Shown: piece by piece, positions 9,576 to 18,178 of the stretch | Numbering within the stretch: position 1 is the stretch's first letter | How the letters are laid out: every line of letters starts with the position of its first letter | Position numbers and translations under genes: made by a program | The notes under the pieces: model-generated | Told to the model about the DNA's origin: nothing | Seen by the model: the letters and a program-made list of their open reading frames with translations, nothing else | Database searches by the model: none | From: Halobacteriovoraceae bacterium | Lineage (GTDB): Bacteria; Bdellovibrionota; Bacteriovoracia; Bacteriovoracales; Bacteriovoracaceae | DNA: 64,000 nucleotides | Direction: 5' to 3' | Assembly (NCBI GenBank): GCA_002711995.1 | Contig: PASN01000009.1 | Coordinates: forward strand, 243,019-307,018

Positions 9576-10442
9576 TTACTCCAAATTAAGCGCCTGCTCT
9601 CTAATTTTTTCCAGTTGGGCCTTCATCTGAACCACTGACTCGGAAATATCTGTTGAAGCCGACTTTGAACCAATAGTGTTGGTTTCCCTATTGAGCTCCT
9701 GAACCATGAAATCAATTTGTCTTCCGATCTCGCGAGGACTCTCCAAAGTTTTATCAAGCTTTTGAAGATGAATGGCAATACGGTTTATCTCTTCGTCAAT
9801 ATCCAGTTTTTCAAGATAATAAATTACTTCCTGCTGGAATCTTTGATCTTCGATCTGCAAGTTTTCCTGAGAAAACTTTGCGTGAAGCTTCTCTTTAACT
9901 TTGTCTTGGTATGAATCTTTTAGAGACTCAACAACCTTATAGTGTTCGCTGTATTGCTTTTTATGCTCCTGAAGAGTTTCCACAAGCTTCTGACCTTCCT
10001 CTGAACGGCTTTCAGTCAGACTTTCCATCGCCAAGTCAAAGGCCTTGAGAGTTAACTCTTGTAGCTCACTCTCTTTGTCGTCCTCTTCGATATAAAATTC
10101 ATTTTTCAAAAAGCCTGTTGGGTTAACATTTATGGCCACGCCAGTTTCGTCTGAGCATTCTTTTAAGTCCTTAAGAAAAGCTTTTATCTTTTCTTTATCC
10201 AACTCAAACGAGGCTTTGGCCTGCTCTTTTCATTTATAGTTAACAAAAACGTCAAAAGAGCCTCTTTTAAAATTTTGATCAATCTTCTTCTTCATTGGAA
10301 GCTCTATTGAATTTAAAAGAGAACCCATTTTAAAGCGAATGTCCTTGAAGCGATGATTTACTGATTTCATCTCCACCGAAACTTTATACTTTTCGCCTTC
10401 TGCTTCGCCTTTGCCAAAACCGGTCATTGATTGCAATGCCAT
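9576..10442 (-). pseudogene. yicC: YicC family endoribonuclease, interrupted by a single in-frame TGA
   Basis: Read without the stop, the frame 10442 to 9576 gives 288 sense codons plus the normal stop, the usual YicC length. The N-terminal part has the family start MALQSMTGFGKGE and SVNHRF; the C-terminal part has the conserved IDFMVQELNRETNTIGSKS. A TGA at 10232-10230 (codon 71) divides them. Against E. coli YicC the stop replaces one residue between RG and the following LD/LN with no length change, so this is a nonsense codon and not a frameshift. The 9576-10202 part has only a TTG with no clear SD. It could be a recent pseudogene, a sequencing error or readthrough. YicC relatives act in RNA decay. 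Confidence 0.85.
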
Positions 10443-11416
10443 TAATTACTTCCTTTTTCAGATAGGATGGTTTGATTGCCCATTCTTCTGAATTTTTCAA
10501 ATCTGTTTTCTAAGAGCTTTGCATCATCAAGTTTAGAAAGTGCATTTAGCTCTTTTTTCAAAGTGGAGCTTAGACTCTTGCAGGCCTCCTCAATATCTCT
10601 ATGCGCGCCACCAGCTGGTTCAGGAATAATTCCGTCGATGATTCCCAGCTCAAGTGCTTTTTGAGGTCCTAGTTGAAGTGAGTTCGCTGCTGTTTCCGCT
10701 TTCTTTGGATCTGCCCAAAGAATGGATGCGCAAGACTCCGGAGAGATTACTGAATAAACAGAGTACTCCATCATGAAGGCCTTGTCGGCGATGGCAATGC
10801 CCAAAGCTCCGCCAGATCCACCTTCACCAATAACAACGGCCAATATAGGAGTTTTAATCCCAAACATTTCTTCCAAGTTTTCTGCAATGGCCTGTGCCTG
10901 TCCTCTTTCTTCTGCTCCAATTCCTGGATATGCGCCAGGAGTGTCCACAAAAGTTATAATAGGGATTTCAAACTGCGCGGCCATTTTCATAACTCTTAGG
11001 GCCTTTCTGTATCCCTCAGGTCTGGCCATGCCAAAGTTTCTAAGAATTTTATCTTGAGTTTTTCTGCCCTTTTCAATTCCAATGACTGCAACTTTTTGTC
11101 CATCTAGATATCCAAAGCCAGTCACCATAGATGGATCATCAGAGAATCTTCTATCCCCATGAACCTCGTGAAAGTCAGTGATCATTTTGTCTATGTAGTC
11201 CATTGTGTGTGGACGCTGAGGATGCCTGGAAAGTTGCACTCGCTCCCATGGAGAAAGGTTGTCATAAATGTCTTTTATAAGACCATCCACCTTGTCCTGA
11301 AGGGCATTAATTTCTTTGGAGATATCAATTCCAGGTTTGGCGTTCGCTTCCTGAAGCTCTTTAATTTGATTTTCCAATTCATGGACAGGTTTTTCAAAAT
11401 CGAGAGTGTAATCCAT
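10442..11416 (-). CDS. accA: Acetyl-CoA carboxylase carboxyltransferase subunit alpha
   Basis: 324 residues from ATG 11416, preferred over an in-frame TTG at 11425 because AGG lies about 10 nt upstream and the family begins near DYTLDFEKP. The carboxyltransferase crotonase-fold motifs are present: GDRRFSDDPSM, FVDTPGAYPG and GEGGSGGALG. AccA with AccD transfers carboxyl from biotin to acetyl-CoA, the first step of fatty-acid synthesis. Its TAA overlaps the yicC ATG by one base (TAATG), so accA, yicC, gmk and spoT read as one operon. Confidence 0.96.
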   Translation of the reverse strand: MDYTLDFEKPVHELENQIKELQEANAKPGIDISKEINALQDKVDGLIKDIYDNLSPWERVQLSRHPQRPHTMDYIDKMITDFHEVHGDRRFSDDPSMVTGFGYLDGQKVAVIGIEKGRKTQDKILRNFGMARPEGYRKALRVMKMAAQFEIPIITFVDTPGAYPGIGAEERGQAQAIAENLEEMFGIKTPILAVVIGEGGSGGALGIAIADKAFMMEYSVYSVISPESCASILWADPKKAETAANSLQLGPQKALELGIIDGIIPEPAGGAHRDIEEACKSLSSTLKKELNALSKLDDAKLLENRFEKFRRMGNQTILSEKGSN

Positions 11417-11500
11417 AGTTACCAACCTATTTTTAAATTTTCTATGTATTAGGCCAGTCTACTTACTTTTACTCGTTTTGATAACCATTTAGAGCGTATT

Positions 11501-12139
11501 TTATTGCTCACTCCAGCCCTCAACCAGGCCATCTTCAAAATAGATAAATTTCACCTTTCCACCTCTGTGGTAGGCCCATCTCTCATTTCCAGAACTTGGG
11601 TCGTTTCCGGCCTTATCCAGGCGGTCAGGCTCTCCCCAGCTGTTAAGAACCTGCTGTTTACTCATTCTTAGGGATAAATTGTTGCTAAAAAACACCTGTG
11701 CCACTTCACGAGTGTTATAGGATTTAGATGGAGCAATACCTCTTACTCCTAGATACTCGGCCTGTTGTGCCGGTGCTAATCTAAGATAATATATTCGCTC
11801 ATAATCAGAGCCCAATTGTTCTCTAACCCTTAAATAGTCATTGTAATTTTGGTCACTTAGACGGGATTCTAACCAAGAAAGCTCACGCTTTATAGAATTG
11901 TCATATCTACTTCTTTCTTGCTGCGCTGCTGTGGCAGGCGCTCTTCCCATTATTTCTTCATGCGCCCTATAGGCCCTTCCCGTATCCCCAGGCACGACAG
12001 CAAAGTCCTGCTCAGGCATAAACATCGGCTGATCAAACCTGGTATCCATCTGCTCATAGAAATCGCGACGATCAAGCATCGCACAAGAAGTACTGATTAG
12101 AGCGAGGGTAAATGTTAAAAATGTGGTCTTAAAACCCAT
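11501..12139 (-). CDS. Lipoprotein with C-terminal BamE/SmpA-like motif
   Basis: 212 residues from ATG 12139 (SD GGAGAAAG). The longer frame to 12178 would hide the lipoprotein signal MGFKTTFLTFTLALISTSC. The middle is charged and helical with Arg/Tyr-rich stretches. The last 60 residues (LRMSKQQVLNSWGEPDRL, then ERWAYHRGG and FEDGLVEGW) resemble the BamE/SmpA beta fold, in which 'G-x-P' follows a helix and ends in beta strands. Role unknown; possibly an envelope assembly factor. It stands 84 nt upstream of accA. Confidence 0.7.
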   Translation of the reverse strand: MGFKTTFLTFTLALISTSCAMLDRRDFYEQMDTRFDQPMFMPEQDFAVVPGDTGRAYRAHEEIMGRAPATAAQQERSRYDNSIKRELSWLESRLSDQNYNDYLRVREQLGSDYERIYYLRLAPAQQAEYLGVRGIAPSKSYNTREVAQVFFSNNLSLRMSKQQVLNSWGEPDRLDKAGNDPSSGNERWAYHRGGKVKFIYFEDGLVEGWSEQ

Positions 12140-12296
12140 AACTTTCTCCTGGTTCCTATCTTTTTTTCGGAATTTCAACCCGGTGAGATGAAGTTTTTTA
12201 AAGGATTTCGATCACTTGGGAAATATTTGCCCAAAAAACCGGCCAAAAAGGTTAACTAGTAAACGCAACGCGCCGATAAATGGTTGAGAGAGGAAC

Positions 12297-13175
12297 ATGC
12301 TAGATAAATTTGAAAAACTGGAAAATTCACTTAACAAGATTTTGTCAGCTCTTGGCGGCCAGCTAAAGAAGCTGTGGTTTTTTATTGTTCCCTCAATAAT
12401 TTTCGTAAAGCTTAAAGCTTTAAAACTATCTGTAAAAAACGGAATTCAAAAGTTTAAAGAAAGAACCCGTGCAAAAACTCAGAAGGGCGCAAGTGTTGGA
12501 GGAAAAGGCATCGCCAAGATCAATGAGTTTCTGGATAAGTGCAAAAATTATCCCGCAAAAGAAAAGTCCATTGAAAACGCTTTAAAGCTTAAAGACTTCC
12601 TTTTAAAAACACCTTTTAAAAACCATGCTGACGCAATCTCAAAATTTGTGGCCAAACAAGTTGAGAAAGTAGCAGTCGTTCTTAAAAAATTGACATCCAC
12701 TCAAGCTCTTATAGCTGAGGCGGCATTAATGATGATTATGCTGGGAACTTATGGGGTTTATGTTTCCAGTGAAAAAATTTATAAAAAAGAATACGCAACA
12801 AGAGCTCCGGCCAGCCAAGAAGAGTACCTCTACAGGCCAGACTACCTTAAATATGAAAAAAGAACTCTTAAGGTTTTCAATGTGAAGGTTCCTATTTTTG
12901 TGGAAAGTCTCAAAGCGGTTTCCAGTGTAACCGTGGACTTCACCGTAAGAACAGACACAAGGTTTGCGAAAACTTATCTTCAAGAATACGAATACAAACT
13001 TATAGACCACTTCTTTATGACCACCCAGCCTGTAATTTCATCCTTTCCTCTTCAACATGAAGGAAAGTCCATCCTTAAGCAAAAGATTAAGGATGAACTC
13101 AACATTTTCCTGGATAAAAACAATGTAGAGGGTGATGTTAAAGAGGTTGAAATCATCTTTATAGTGGGCTCCTAA
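12297..13175 (+). CDS. Single-pass membrane protein with FliL-like C-terminal domain
   Basis: 292 residues. The first 140 are strongly basic and helical. A membrane segment follows (about 140-158, LIAEAALMMIMLGTYGVYV), then a periplasmic domain of about 130 residues. Its end, EGKSILKQKIKDELNIFL through VKEVEIIFIV, matches the pattern of FliL, the stomatin-like flagellar stator accessory protein. No other flagellar genes are nearby and the long basic cytoplasmic extension is not typical of FliL, so it may serve another motility or stator system. SD GAGAGG precedes the ATG. Its TAA shares bases with the TAG of the convergent regulator. Confidence 0.6.
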   Translation: MLDKFEKLENSLNKILSALGGQLKKLWFFIVPSIIFVKLKALKLSVKNGIQKFKERTRAKTQKGASVGGKGIAKINEFLDKCKNYPAKEKSIENALKLKDFLLKTPFKNHADAISKFVAKQVEKVAVVLKKLTSTQALIAEAALMMIMLGTYGVYVSSEKIYKKEYATRAPASQEEYLYRPDYLKYEKRTLKVFNVKVPIFVESLKAVSSVTVDFTVRTDTRFAKTYLQEYEYKLIDHFFMTTQPVISSFPLQHEGKSILKQKIKDELNIFLDKNNVEGDVKEVEIIFIVGS

Positions 13176-14452
13176 GAGCAGCGATCCAAAATATTCTTTA
13201 CAGATCTAGGTGTTATAGCAAGCTTTCTTGCGGTCATGGCCGCATTTTGTCCGCACTTGAAGTACATGCTTTTCACATATTCATACTTCATGTCTTCAAG
13301 CGTTTTCGCTTTTTCGTCCGGAGAAAACGATAGTTCTGACAGATCACTACTTTCCACAGCGAGAAGCTCGTCCAAAGAATCAAATTCAAGTCTCTGCCCT
13401 TTGGCGTACAACATCTTCTTTTTTAGATGCCCTAGAAGCTGCCTAATATTTCCTGGCCATGGGAGCGTTTTGTAAAATTCCACGAGGTGATTCGAAATCA
13501 ATACTTGATTATCTGCTCCAAATCGAGAACAAAGCTCTTCGACTAAATTTTCATTATATCTCATGGATGGCAAAGAAACTGAAAGGCCGGATGCAATTCT
13601 ATAGTAGAAATCCTTTCTCATCTTTCCTCTCTTTACCAAAGACTTCAGGTCTGTTCCACTTGCGCATACAAGCATGCACTCTGTCTTATAATCACGCGAG
13701 CCGCCAACAGGACGAACTTTAAACTCATCAAGAAAAATCAAAAGCTTTGTCTGAATCTCAATTGGTAGTGAGTCTATTTCGTCTAAAAAAAGAGTCCCTC
13801 CTCTAGCATCTCTAAAAGCTCCGGCCTTGTCGTTGTGTGCCCCCGTAAATGCTCCCTTAACATGTCCAAAAAGTTCTGATTCAAGAATTGTTTGTGAAAA
13901 GGAAGACAGATTCAAATGAACAAAGTTGGATTCCGGTCTGGAAAGTTTATGAATGCTTTTTGCCAGGGTGGTTTTTCCGGTTCCAGTTTCACCACAAATT
14001 AGCACTGGAAGATCTGATTCGATTATTTTAAGTCCTGACTCATCTATAGGAAGGGTGTGCTCCACTTTTGCGGGTGCCTCCACTTCAAGTTCATTGTGAC
14101 CCATCTCAACTCGATCTCCTCTCTCCAGGAACGCCTCGTTTGTGAAATTTCCATTGTGACGAAACGGTGCACCTTCAACAGTGGTCAGTAGATAGCGTTG
14201 TTTAAACTCTCTATTTCTTCCCATGGTTTTGACGGCCCTTAACTGGTAGTGGAGTTTTTCCTTATCCAAGCAATCCAAAGTCTTTGAGCATCCTAGCTCA
14301 GAACCAATATGTTTTGTGGCAAAGTCAATCTTGGTTCTCATAAGCTTAAACTTGCTCCTTCTGCCATACAAAGGCCTAAACGTTAAAGCATCCCCCTCTC
14401 TAAGCCCCCTTGAGTCCAATAAATCTGAAACGTGACAAAGTTCTTTCTGCAT
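13172..14452 (-). CDS. Sigma-54-dependent transcriptional activator with FHA-like N-terminus
   Basis: 426 residues. The AAA+ domain is complete: Walker A GETGTGKT, the sigma-54-contacting GAFTGA loop (GHVKGAFTGAHND), Walker B GGTLFLDEID and an arginine-finger region. The C-terminus ends in a Fis-type helix-turn-helix (NAAMTARKLAITPRSVKNIL). The N-terminal 130 residues contain NGNFTNEAFLERGDRVEMG, which resembles the end of an FHA phosphothreonine-binding domain, so activity may be set by a Ser/Thr kinase and not by a receiver domain. A sigma-54-type promoter is visible at 36.5 kb, but no link to this regulator is shown. Confidence 0.9.
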   Translation of the reverse strand: MQKELCHVSDLLDSRGLREGDALTFRPLYGRRSKFKLMRTKIDFATKHIGSELGCSKTLDCLDKEKLHYQLRAVKTMGRNREFKQRYLLTTVEGAPFRHNGNFTNEAFLERGDRVEMGHNELEVEAPAKVEHTLPIDESGLKIIESDLPVLICGETGTGKTTLAKSIHKLSRPESNFVHLNLSSFSQTILESELFGHVKGAFTGAHNDKAGAFRDARGGTLFLDEIDSLPIEIQTKLLIFLDEFKVRPVGGSRDYKTECMLVCASGTDLKSLVKRGKMRKDFYYRIASGLSVSLPSMRYNENLVEELCSRFGADNQVLISNHLVEFYKTLPWPGNIRQLLGHLKKKMLYAKGQRLEFDSLDELLAVESSDLSELSFSPDEKAKTLEDMKYEYVKSMYFKCGQNAAMTARKLAITPRSVKNILDRCS

Positions 14453-14556
14453 AGCTTTTTCCCCTTTTTGTCTTTGGGCTTTTCAAGCTCCATGCCATGC
14501 GCTAATACCTTTTAAATCAGAAACTTAGGCCACGAGATGGTTCAGGAAATATACTT

Positions 14557-15204
14557 ATGCAAAACGAATTGCTTACCAGAGGCAGCGCTAAATTTTTAAG
14601 AGCTTACGACAAGCCGGAAGACATCATTAAGTGGTTTGAAGCAAACCCCGCCCCAGGGCTGGCAATGGCGGGTAGATCAAATGTGGGGAAATCATCCTTA
14701 ATCAATGCTCTGTTTGGCCCCAAAACGGCGAGAACATCCAAAACTCCAGGTAGAACGCAAAAAATCAACATTTTCAGTTTTGAAGTAAAAGGCGAAGACG
14801 AAGAAGTTCAGAAGTTCTACCTTTACGATTTGCCAGGTTATGGATTTGCCCAGGTTTCAAAGTCCATGCTAAGAAATTGGCAGGAACTAATGACATCCTT
14901 CTTTTTAAATTTAAACGACCAAACACTTGTATTAAATATTCAAGATGCAAGACATCCAAATCAAAAAAGCGATTTGTCGTTTTATGAATTTATTGATCCC
15001 AAATATGTGGATATCTTTTTAGCGTTTAATAAAATTGATAAATTGAAAAAGCAAAAAGAAAAAGCCGCTCTTAAAAATTTAAAAGCAAAAATTTACGAGC
15101 AATACAAAGCTGTGAAGCAGATACATTTTATATCCGCCGAAAAAAGAACAGGATGCCCAGAGCTTGAGTACGCCATAGGCTCCTATCTTTTATCTAAAGT
15201 TTAA
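14557..15204 (+). CDS. engB: Ribosome biogenesis GTPase EngB (YihA/YsxC)
   Basis: 215 residues. All GTPase motifs are visible: G1 GRSNVGKSS, switch KTPGRTQKIN, G3 DLPGYGFA, G4 NKIDK and G5 SAEK. EngB is required for late 50S subunit assembly. The ATG at 14557 gives the usual N-terminal extension (KFLRAYDKPED). The gene is monocistronic by spacing and shares its stop bases (TTAA, 15201-15204) with the convergent gene. Confidence 0.95.
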   Translation: MQNELLTRGSAKFLRAYDKPEDIIKWFEANPAPGLAMAGRSNVGKSSLINALFGPKTARTSKTPGRTQKINIFSFEVKGEDEEVQKFYLYDLPGYGFAQVSKSMLRNWQELMTSFFLNLNDQTLVLNIQDARHPNQKSDLSFYEFIDPKYVDIFLAFNKIDKLKKQKEKAALKNLKAKIYEQYKAVKQIHFISAEKRTGCPELEYAIGSYLLSKV

Positions 15205-15518
15205 CTTTTTTTGATATTTTGAACATCCTCTTCAAGGTCTTCCAACTCGCTTTGAAGAGTGTGAATTTTTTCAAGCATTTGCTTGGCCTGAGGGTTGTCC
15301 CACTCTAGTTCATTTGAGTCGATACAGTCCTTAACAAGTCTGCCAAGACTTTCGTAGGTCTCTTTAAGCTGCACATTGGACTGAGAGGCCGTCAGCATCT
15401 TCATTCCAATTTGTGTCGTTCGCTTAAGTTCAGTCTGGCACGATTGAACCAAGTCGTTGAACTTTGCCTTCCAGTCTTGGTCATTCATTTCGGATGTCTT
15501 TTTATTATCTTCACTCAT
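15201..15518 (-). CDS. Small acidic coiled-coil protein, unrecognised
   Basis: 105 residues from ATG 15518 with AAGGA 8-12 nt upstream; the ATG at 15536 lacks a site. No signal peptide or membrane segment, so cytoplasmic. Composition is hydrophilic, with heptad-like Leu/Ile spacing in the last 40 residues (MLEKIHTLQSELEDLEEDV) that suggests a coiled coil. Function unknown. It is convergent with engB and divergent from the acyltransferase gene at 15604. Confidence 0.65.
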   Translation of the reverse strand: MSEDNKKTSEMNDQDWKAKFNDLVQSCQTELKRTTQIGMKMLTASQSNVQLKETYESLGRLVKDCIDSNELEWDNPQAKQMLEKIHTLQSELEDLEEDVQNIKKS

Positions 15519-15603
15519 TGTGCAATCCTTGATCAATTTTCCCGCTTACAGTATATCGCTAAATCCATTATATATAAAGATAGGTAATCTACAATAGGAT
15601 TTT

Positions 15604-16479
15604 ATGCTTGATCAATTAGGTCTGGGGCTCAATGAGCAGGAGAAGGCCAAGAAACAACTTATTTTTACAAGGCTAAAAGAGCGCTATCGCAATTATAGCG
15701 ACCCTTGGGGCTTTAATCTTGGCACTGTGGAGAAAGCGCTCAGTGTCCTTCTGCCTATCTACTCCCGATACTTCAAGGTGAGAGTCTTTGGAGCGGAAAA
15801 CATCAAAGATGAGCCTTATATTTTTGTTTCAAATCACACGGGACAGATTCCAATTGACGGCGCATTAATAACTCTTGCCACAGCTTTGGAGACAAATCCC
15901 CCAAGAATCCTTCACTCTATGGTTGAAAGGTTTATGGCAAAGTTTCCATTTCTTGGAGATTTCTCAGCTCAAACCGGCTCAATTCTTGGCGACCGAGAGA
16001 ATTGTAAATGGCTTCTAAAAAAGAAAGAATCAATATTGGTGTTCCCTGAAGGTGTGCGGGGAATATCAAAAAGCACATCACACTTTTATGAACTTCAGCA
16101 GTTCACAAATGGTTTTTATAGGATAGCTCTTTCAACTAAAACAAAGATTCTTCCTGTAACTGTCGTTGGAGCAGAAGAAATGTTTCCTTTGGTTGTTCAC
16201 GCGAGAAAGGCCGGAAAAGCATTAGGACTTCCCACACTTCCCATATCTGCAAATCTATTTCCGCTCCCCTCTCCGATTGATATCTACTTCGGAGAGCCAA
16301 TAGATCTGCCTGAAAACCTCGATGCGGAGGCACAGGACAAAGATATACGTCCGCATGTTTATGAAATAGAAAATGTCATAAAAAAACAGCTTGAGCACGG
16401 GCTCGAAAATAAAAGAGAGTTCTTAGAACCTTTAAAACGCCCAGTAGAGATGATCTCAAAGCTTAAGGATTTGCTGTGA
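15604..16479 (+). CDS. Lysophospholipid acyltransferase family protein (PlsC-like)
   Basis: 291 residues. The acyltransferase block I is SNHTGQIPIDG, with wider His-Asp spacing than the canonical HX4D, as in the hemolysin/diacylglycerol-acyltransferase-like branch of the family. Block III is VFPEGVRG (usually FPEGTR). It most likely transfers an acyl group to a lipid at the inner membrane; the exact acceptor cannot be told. It overlaps the next gene by 4 nt (GTGA), so the two are translated together. Confidence 0.8.
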   Translation: MLDQLGLGLNEQEKAKKQLIFTRLKERYRNYSDPWGFNLGTVEKALSVLLPIYSRYFKVRVFGAENIKDEPYIFVSNHTGQIPIDGALITLATALETNPPRILHSMVERFMAKFPFLGDFSAQTGSILGDRENCKWLLKKKESILVFPEGVRGISKSTSHFYELQQFTNGFYRIALSTKTKILPVTVVGAEEMFPLVVHARKAGKALGLPTLPISANLFPLPSPIDIYFGEPIDLPENLDAEAQDKDIRPHVYEIENVIKKQLEHGLENKREFLEPLKRPVEMISKLKDLL

Positions 16480-17435
16480 GCGAAGAGAAAACCAAGAGAG
16501 TATTAATCATTGGAATTGTAGGTGGGCTAGCCCAAATTACAGCAAGACTTCTTTTGCAGAACCATCCTGAATGGGAAGTCGTTGGAATTGACTCTAGGGA
16601 CACAAAAAAGATCCAGGCCATTAAAGGCCTTAAAACGATAACTATGAAGTACTCTCGTGGAAACTTTGAGAAGCTTTTTAGAGAGCAAAGTTTTGATGTT
16701 ATCTATCACTTAGCAAGATTCAGCCACGCTTCTCTTGGAGCGGAGAATCTTACTAAACGTTTAGAATTGAGTGTGATGGGCACCAATAGAATTCTTGATA
16801 TGGGACTTAGGTTTGGTGTTAAAAAAATTATAGTTTTAAGCACCTACCATGTTTATGGAGCTCTTCCAGACAACTCAATATTTCTTCCAGAAGACTCCCC
16901 TCTTAAGGCCTCTATTCAATATCCTGAACTATTAGATGTTGTGGAGATGGATCAGATAGCCACAAACTTTATGTGGAAATATCAAAAAAAGATTGAAGTG
17001 GTTGTTCTTAGGCCAAGTAATATTATTGGAAACCAAATCAAAAACACCATGAGCCGTTATTTGAAAAATCACCTGGCGCTCAGGCCTATAGATTACAATC
17101 CAATGTTTCAATTCATACATGAGTTTGACATGGCCAGTGTTTTGATGCGCTCTGCAGAAGAATTGCCTATAGGTATTTACAATGTTGCAACAGATGATTT
17201 TGTTTCTTTAAGAAAAGCGTTGGAAGTGGTTGGTGTTAAAGGTATTCCCTTTGCTATGGCCGCCGCAGGACCCCTCAACAAAGTGCTCAATAAAATGAAT
17301 ATTAAGATTCCTGACTATCTAATCGACTACTTGAAATATTCATGCCTTATAAGCAATAAAGAGCTAAAAAAACACTTGGGTGAGAACTTTTACAGATTCA
17401 ATATGGAGGAATCTTTAAAGCTTCTTAGGGCCTAA
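16476..17435 (+). CDS. NAD-dependent epimerase/dehydratase (extended SDR)
   Basis: 319 residues, GTG start overlapping the acyltransferase stop. The N-terminal VLIIGIVGGLAQITARLL keeps the glycine-rich Rossmann turn but not the exact GxxGxxG spacing, having Ala at the last Gly. VIYHLARFSHA and LSTYHVYG are typical extended-SDR stretches, but the catalytic YxxxK is not obvious: the region after it reads YPELLDVVEMDQIATNF. It may therefore be a non-catalytic or divergent member. Pairing with an acyltransferase suggests a lipid or polyisoprenoid-linked sugar role (inference). Confidence 0.75.
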   Translation: MSEEKTKRVLIIGIVGGLAQITARLLLQNHPEWEVVGIDSRDTKKIQAIKGLKTITMKYSRGNFEKLFREQSFDVIYHLARFSHASLGAENLTKRLELSVMGTNRILDMGLRFGVKKIIVLSTYHVYGALPDNSIFLPEDSPLKASIQYPELLDVVEMDQIATNFMWKYQKKIEVVVLRPSNIIGNQIKNTMSRYLKNHLALRPIDYNPMFQFIHEFDMASVLMRSAEELPIGIYNVATDDFVSLRKALEVVGVKGIPFAMAAAGPLNKVLNKMNIKIPDYLIDYLKYSCLISNKELKKHLGENFYRFNMEESLKLLRA

Positions 17436-17442
17436 AGATTTA

Positions 17443-17471
17443 TTGACCTTTACACCCAATTCTAATAGTAT
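17443..17471 (+). promoter_or_regulatory. Sigma-70-type promoter for tRNA-Leu
   Basis: TTGACC (17443-17448), 17-nt spacer, TAGTAT (17466-17471), placing the start about 9 nt before the mature tRNA. The -10 box is weak but its position fits. Confidence 0.5.
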
Positions 17472-17486
17472 AAATCTCACTAAAGT

Positions 17487-17572
17487 GCCCGGGTGGCGGA
17501 ATGGTAGACGCAGCGGATTCAAAATCCGCCGCCAGCAATGGCGTGGGGGTTCAAGTCCCTTTCCGGGCACCA
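17487..17572 (+). tRNA. tRNA-Leu (CAA)
   Basis: 86 nt including an encoded CCA. Acceptor GCCCGGG pairs with TCCGGGC, discriminator A. The anticodon loop TTCAAAA closed by GCGGA/TCCGC gives anticodon CAA, reading UUG. The long variable arm (CGCCAGCAATGGCG) marks a class II leucine tRNA, and GGTTCAAGTCC forms the T arm. A terminator follows. Confidence 0.97.
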
Positions 17573-17592
17573 TTCGAAATTATTCAATTTTA

Positions 17593-17623
17593 AAAGCCTT
17601 CTTCTTTGGAAGGCTTTTTTATT
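17593..17623 (+). terminator. Rho-independent terminator after tRNA-Leu
   Basis: AAAGCCTTC, short loop, GGAAGGCTTTTTT; stem of about 8 bp with a T run, 20 nt after the tRNA. Confidence 0.85.
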
Positions 17624-17755
17624 TCTAAAAACACTCAATTCTTAATCACAACCTTTAACTTCGTTTAGAAATTCATATTTCACTCATAAATTGCCCAGAC
17701 TTTACATCACTTTATATAGTTGGTAATTCTGCTTAACTAAAATCTTGGAGTCTAT

Positions 17756-18178
17756 ATGGAAAAGTTCTTAGTTCTAATATCTTTAATATTCGCCTCCCAG
17801 GCCTACTCTTTTAGTGGTCAACCTAAAGAATTACTAGTTATGGAGTCCATGAGCCAAAAGACCACTCTTGAATTAAACCAAATCAAAACCGTGAACCTAA
17901 ATGATTGTTCAAAATTAGCTCACTTTAATCCGGAAGCAACCATTACAGCAGGAAGGGTCACATACAAACTGGCAGAATCATACGGAAGTGTAAAAAGCGG
18001 AAATTGCGTACAGGTTTTAACTGGGCAACCAAATCAAACAGGTTTTCTCTACCTTATATATAAAGAACCTCAAACAGGAACAAGATTGACAATTACCTTT
18101 AACTCCAACCAAGGGCCAAAGGTCATTTTTGGGTATGGGAAAAACAAGCAATCTTCAAAAGTTCTTTCAACTTTTTAA
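17756..18178 (+). CDS. Small secreted protein, unrecognised
   Basis: 140 residues. A Sec signal peptide (MEKFLVLISLIFASQAYS) and TTGGAG SD support the start. The mature part has two Cys (near residues 57 and 89) that could form a disulfide, and a beta-rich, Gln/Thr-rich sequence. No known domain. Convergent with, and sharing stop bases (TTAA) with, the small secreted protein at 18175-18576. Confidence 0.7.
   Translation: MEKFLVLISLIFASQAYSFSGQPKELLVMESMSQKTTLELNQIKTVNLNDCSKLAHFNPEATITAGRVTYKLAESYGSVKSGNCVQVLTGQPNQTGFLYLIYKEPQTGTRLTITFNSNQGPKVIFGYGKNKQSSKVLSTF

Noticed and set aside
10230-10232. TGA in yicC as selenocysteine
   Set aside because: The position is variable in the family and not a redox site, and no SECIS-like hairpin is evident just downstream.
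17487-17572. tRNA-Leu as an integration site of a mobile island
   Set aside because: No integrase and no repeat of the tRNA 3' end was noticed in the window.
17443-17628. 61-codon ORF over the tRNA-Leu gene
   Set aside because: It covers the tRNA and its promoter, has no ribosome site and its protein looks like translated tRNA.
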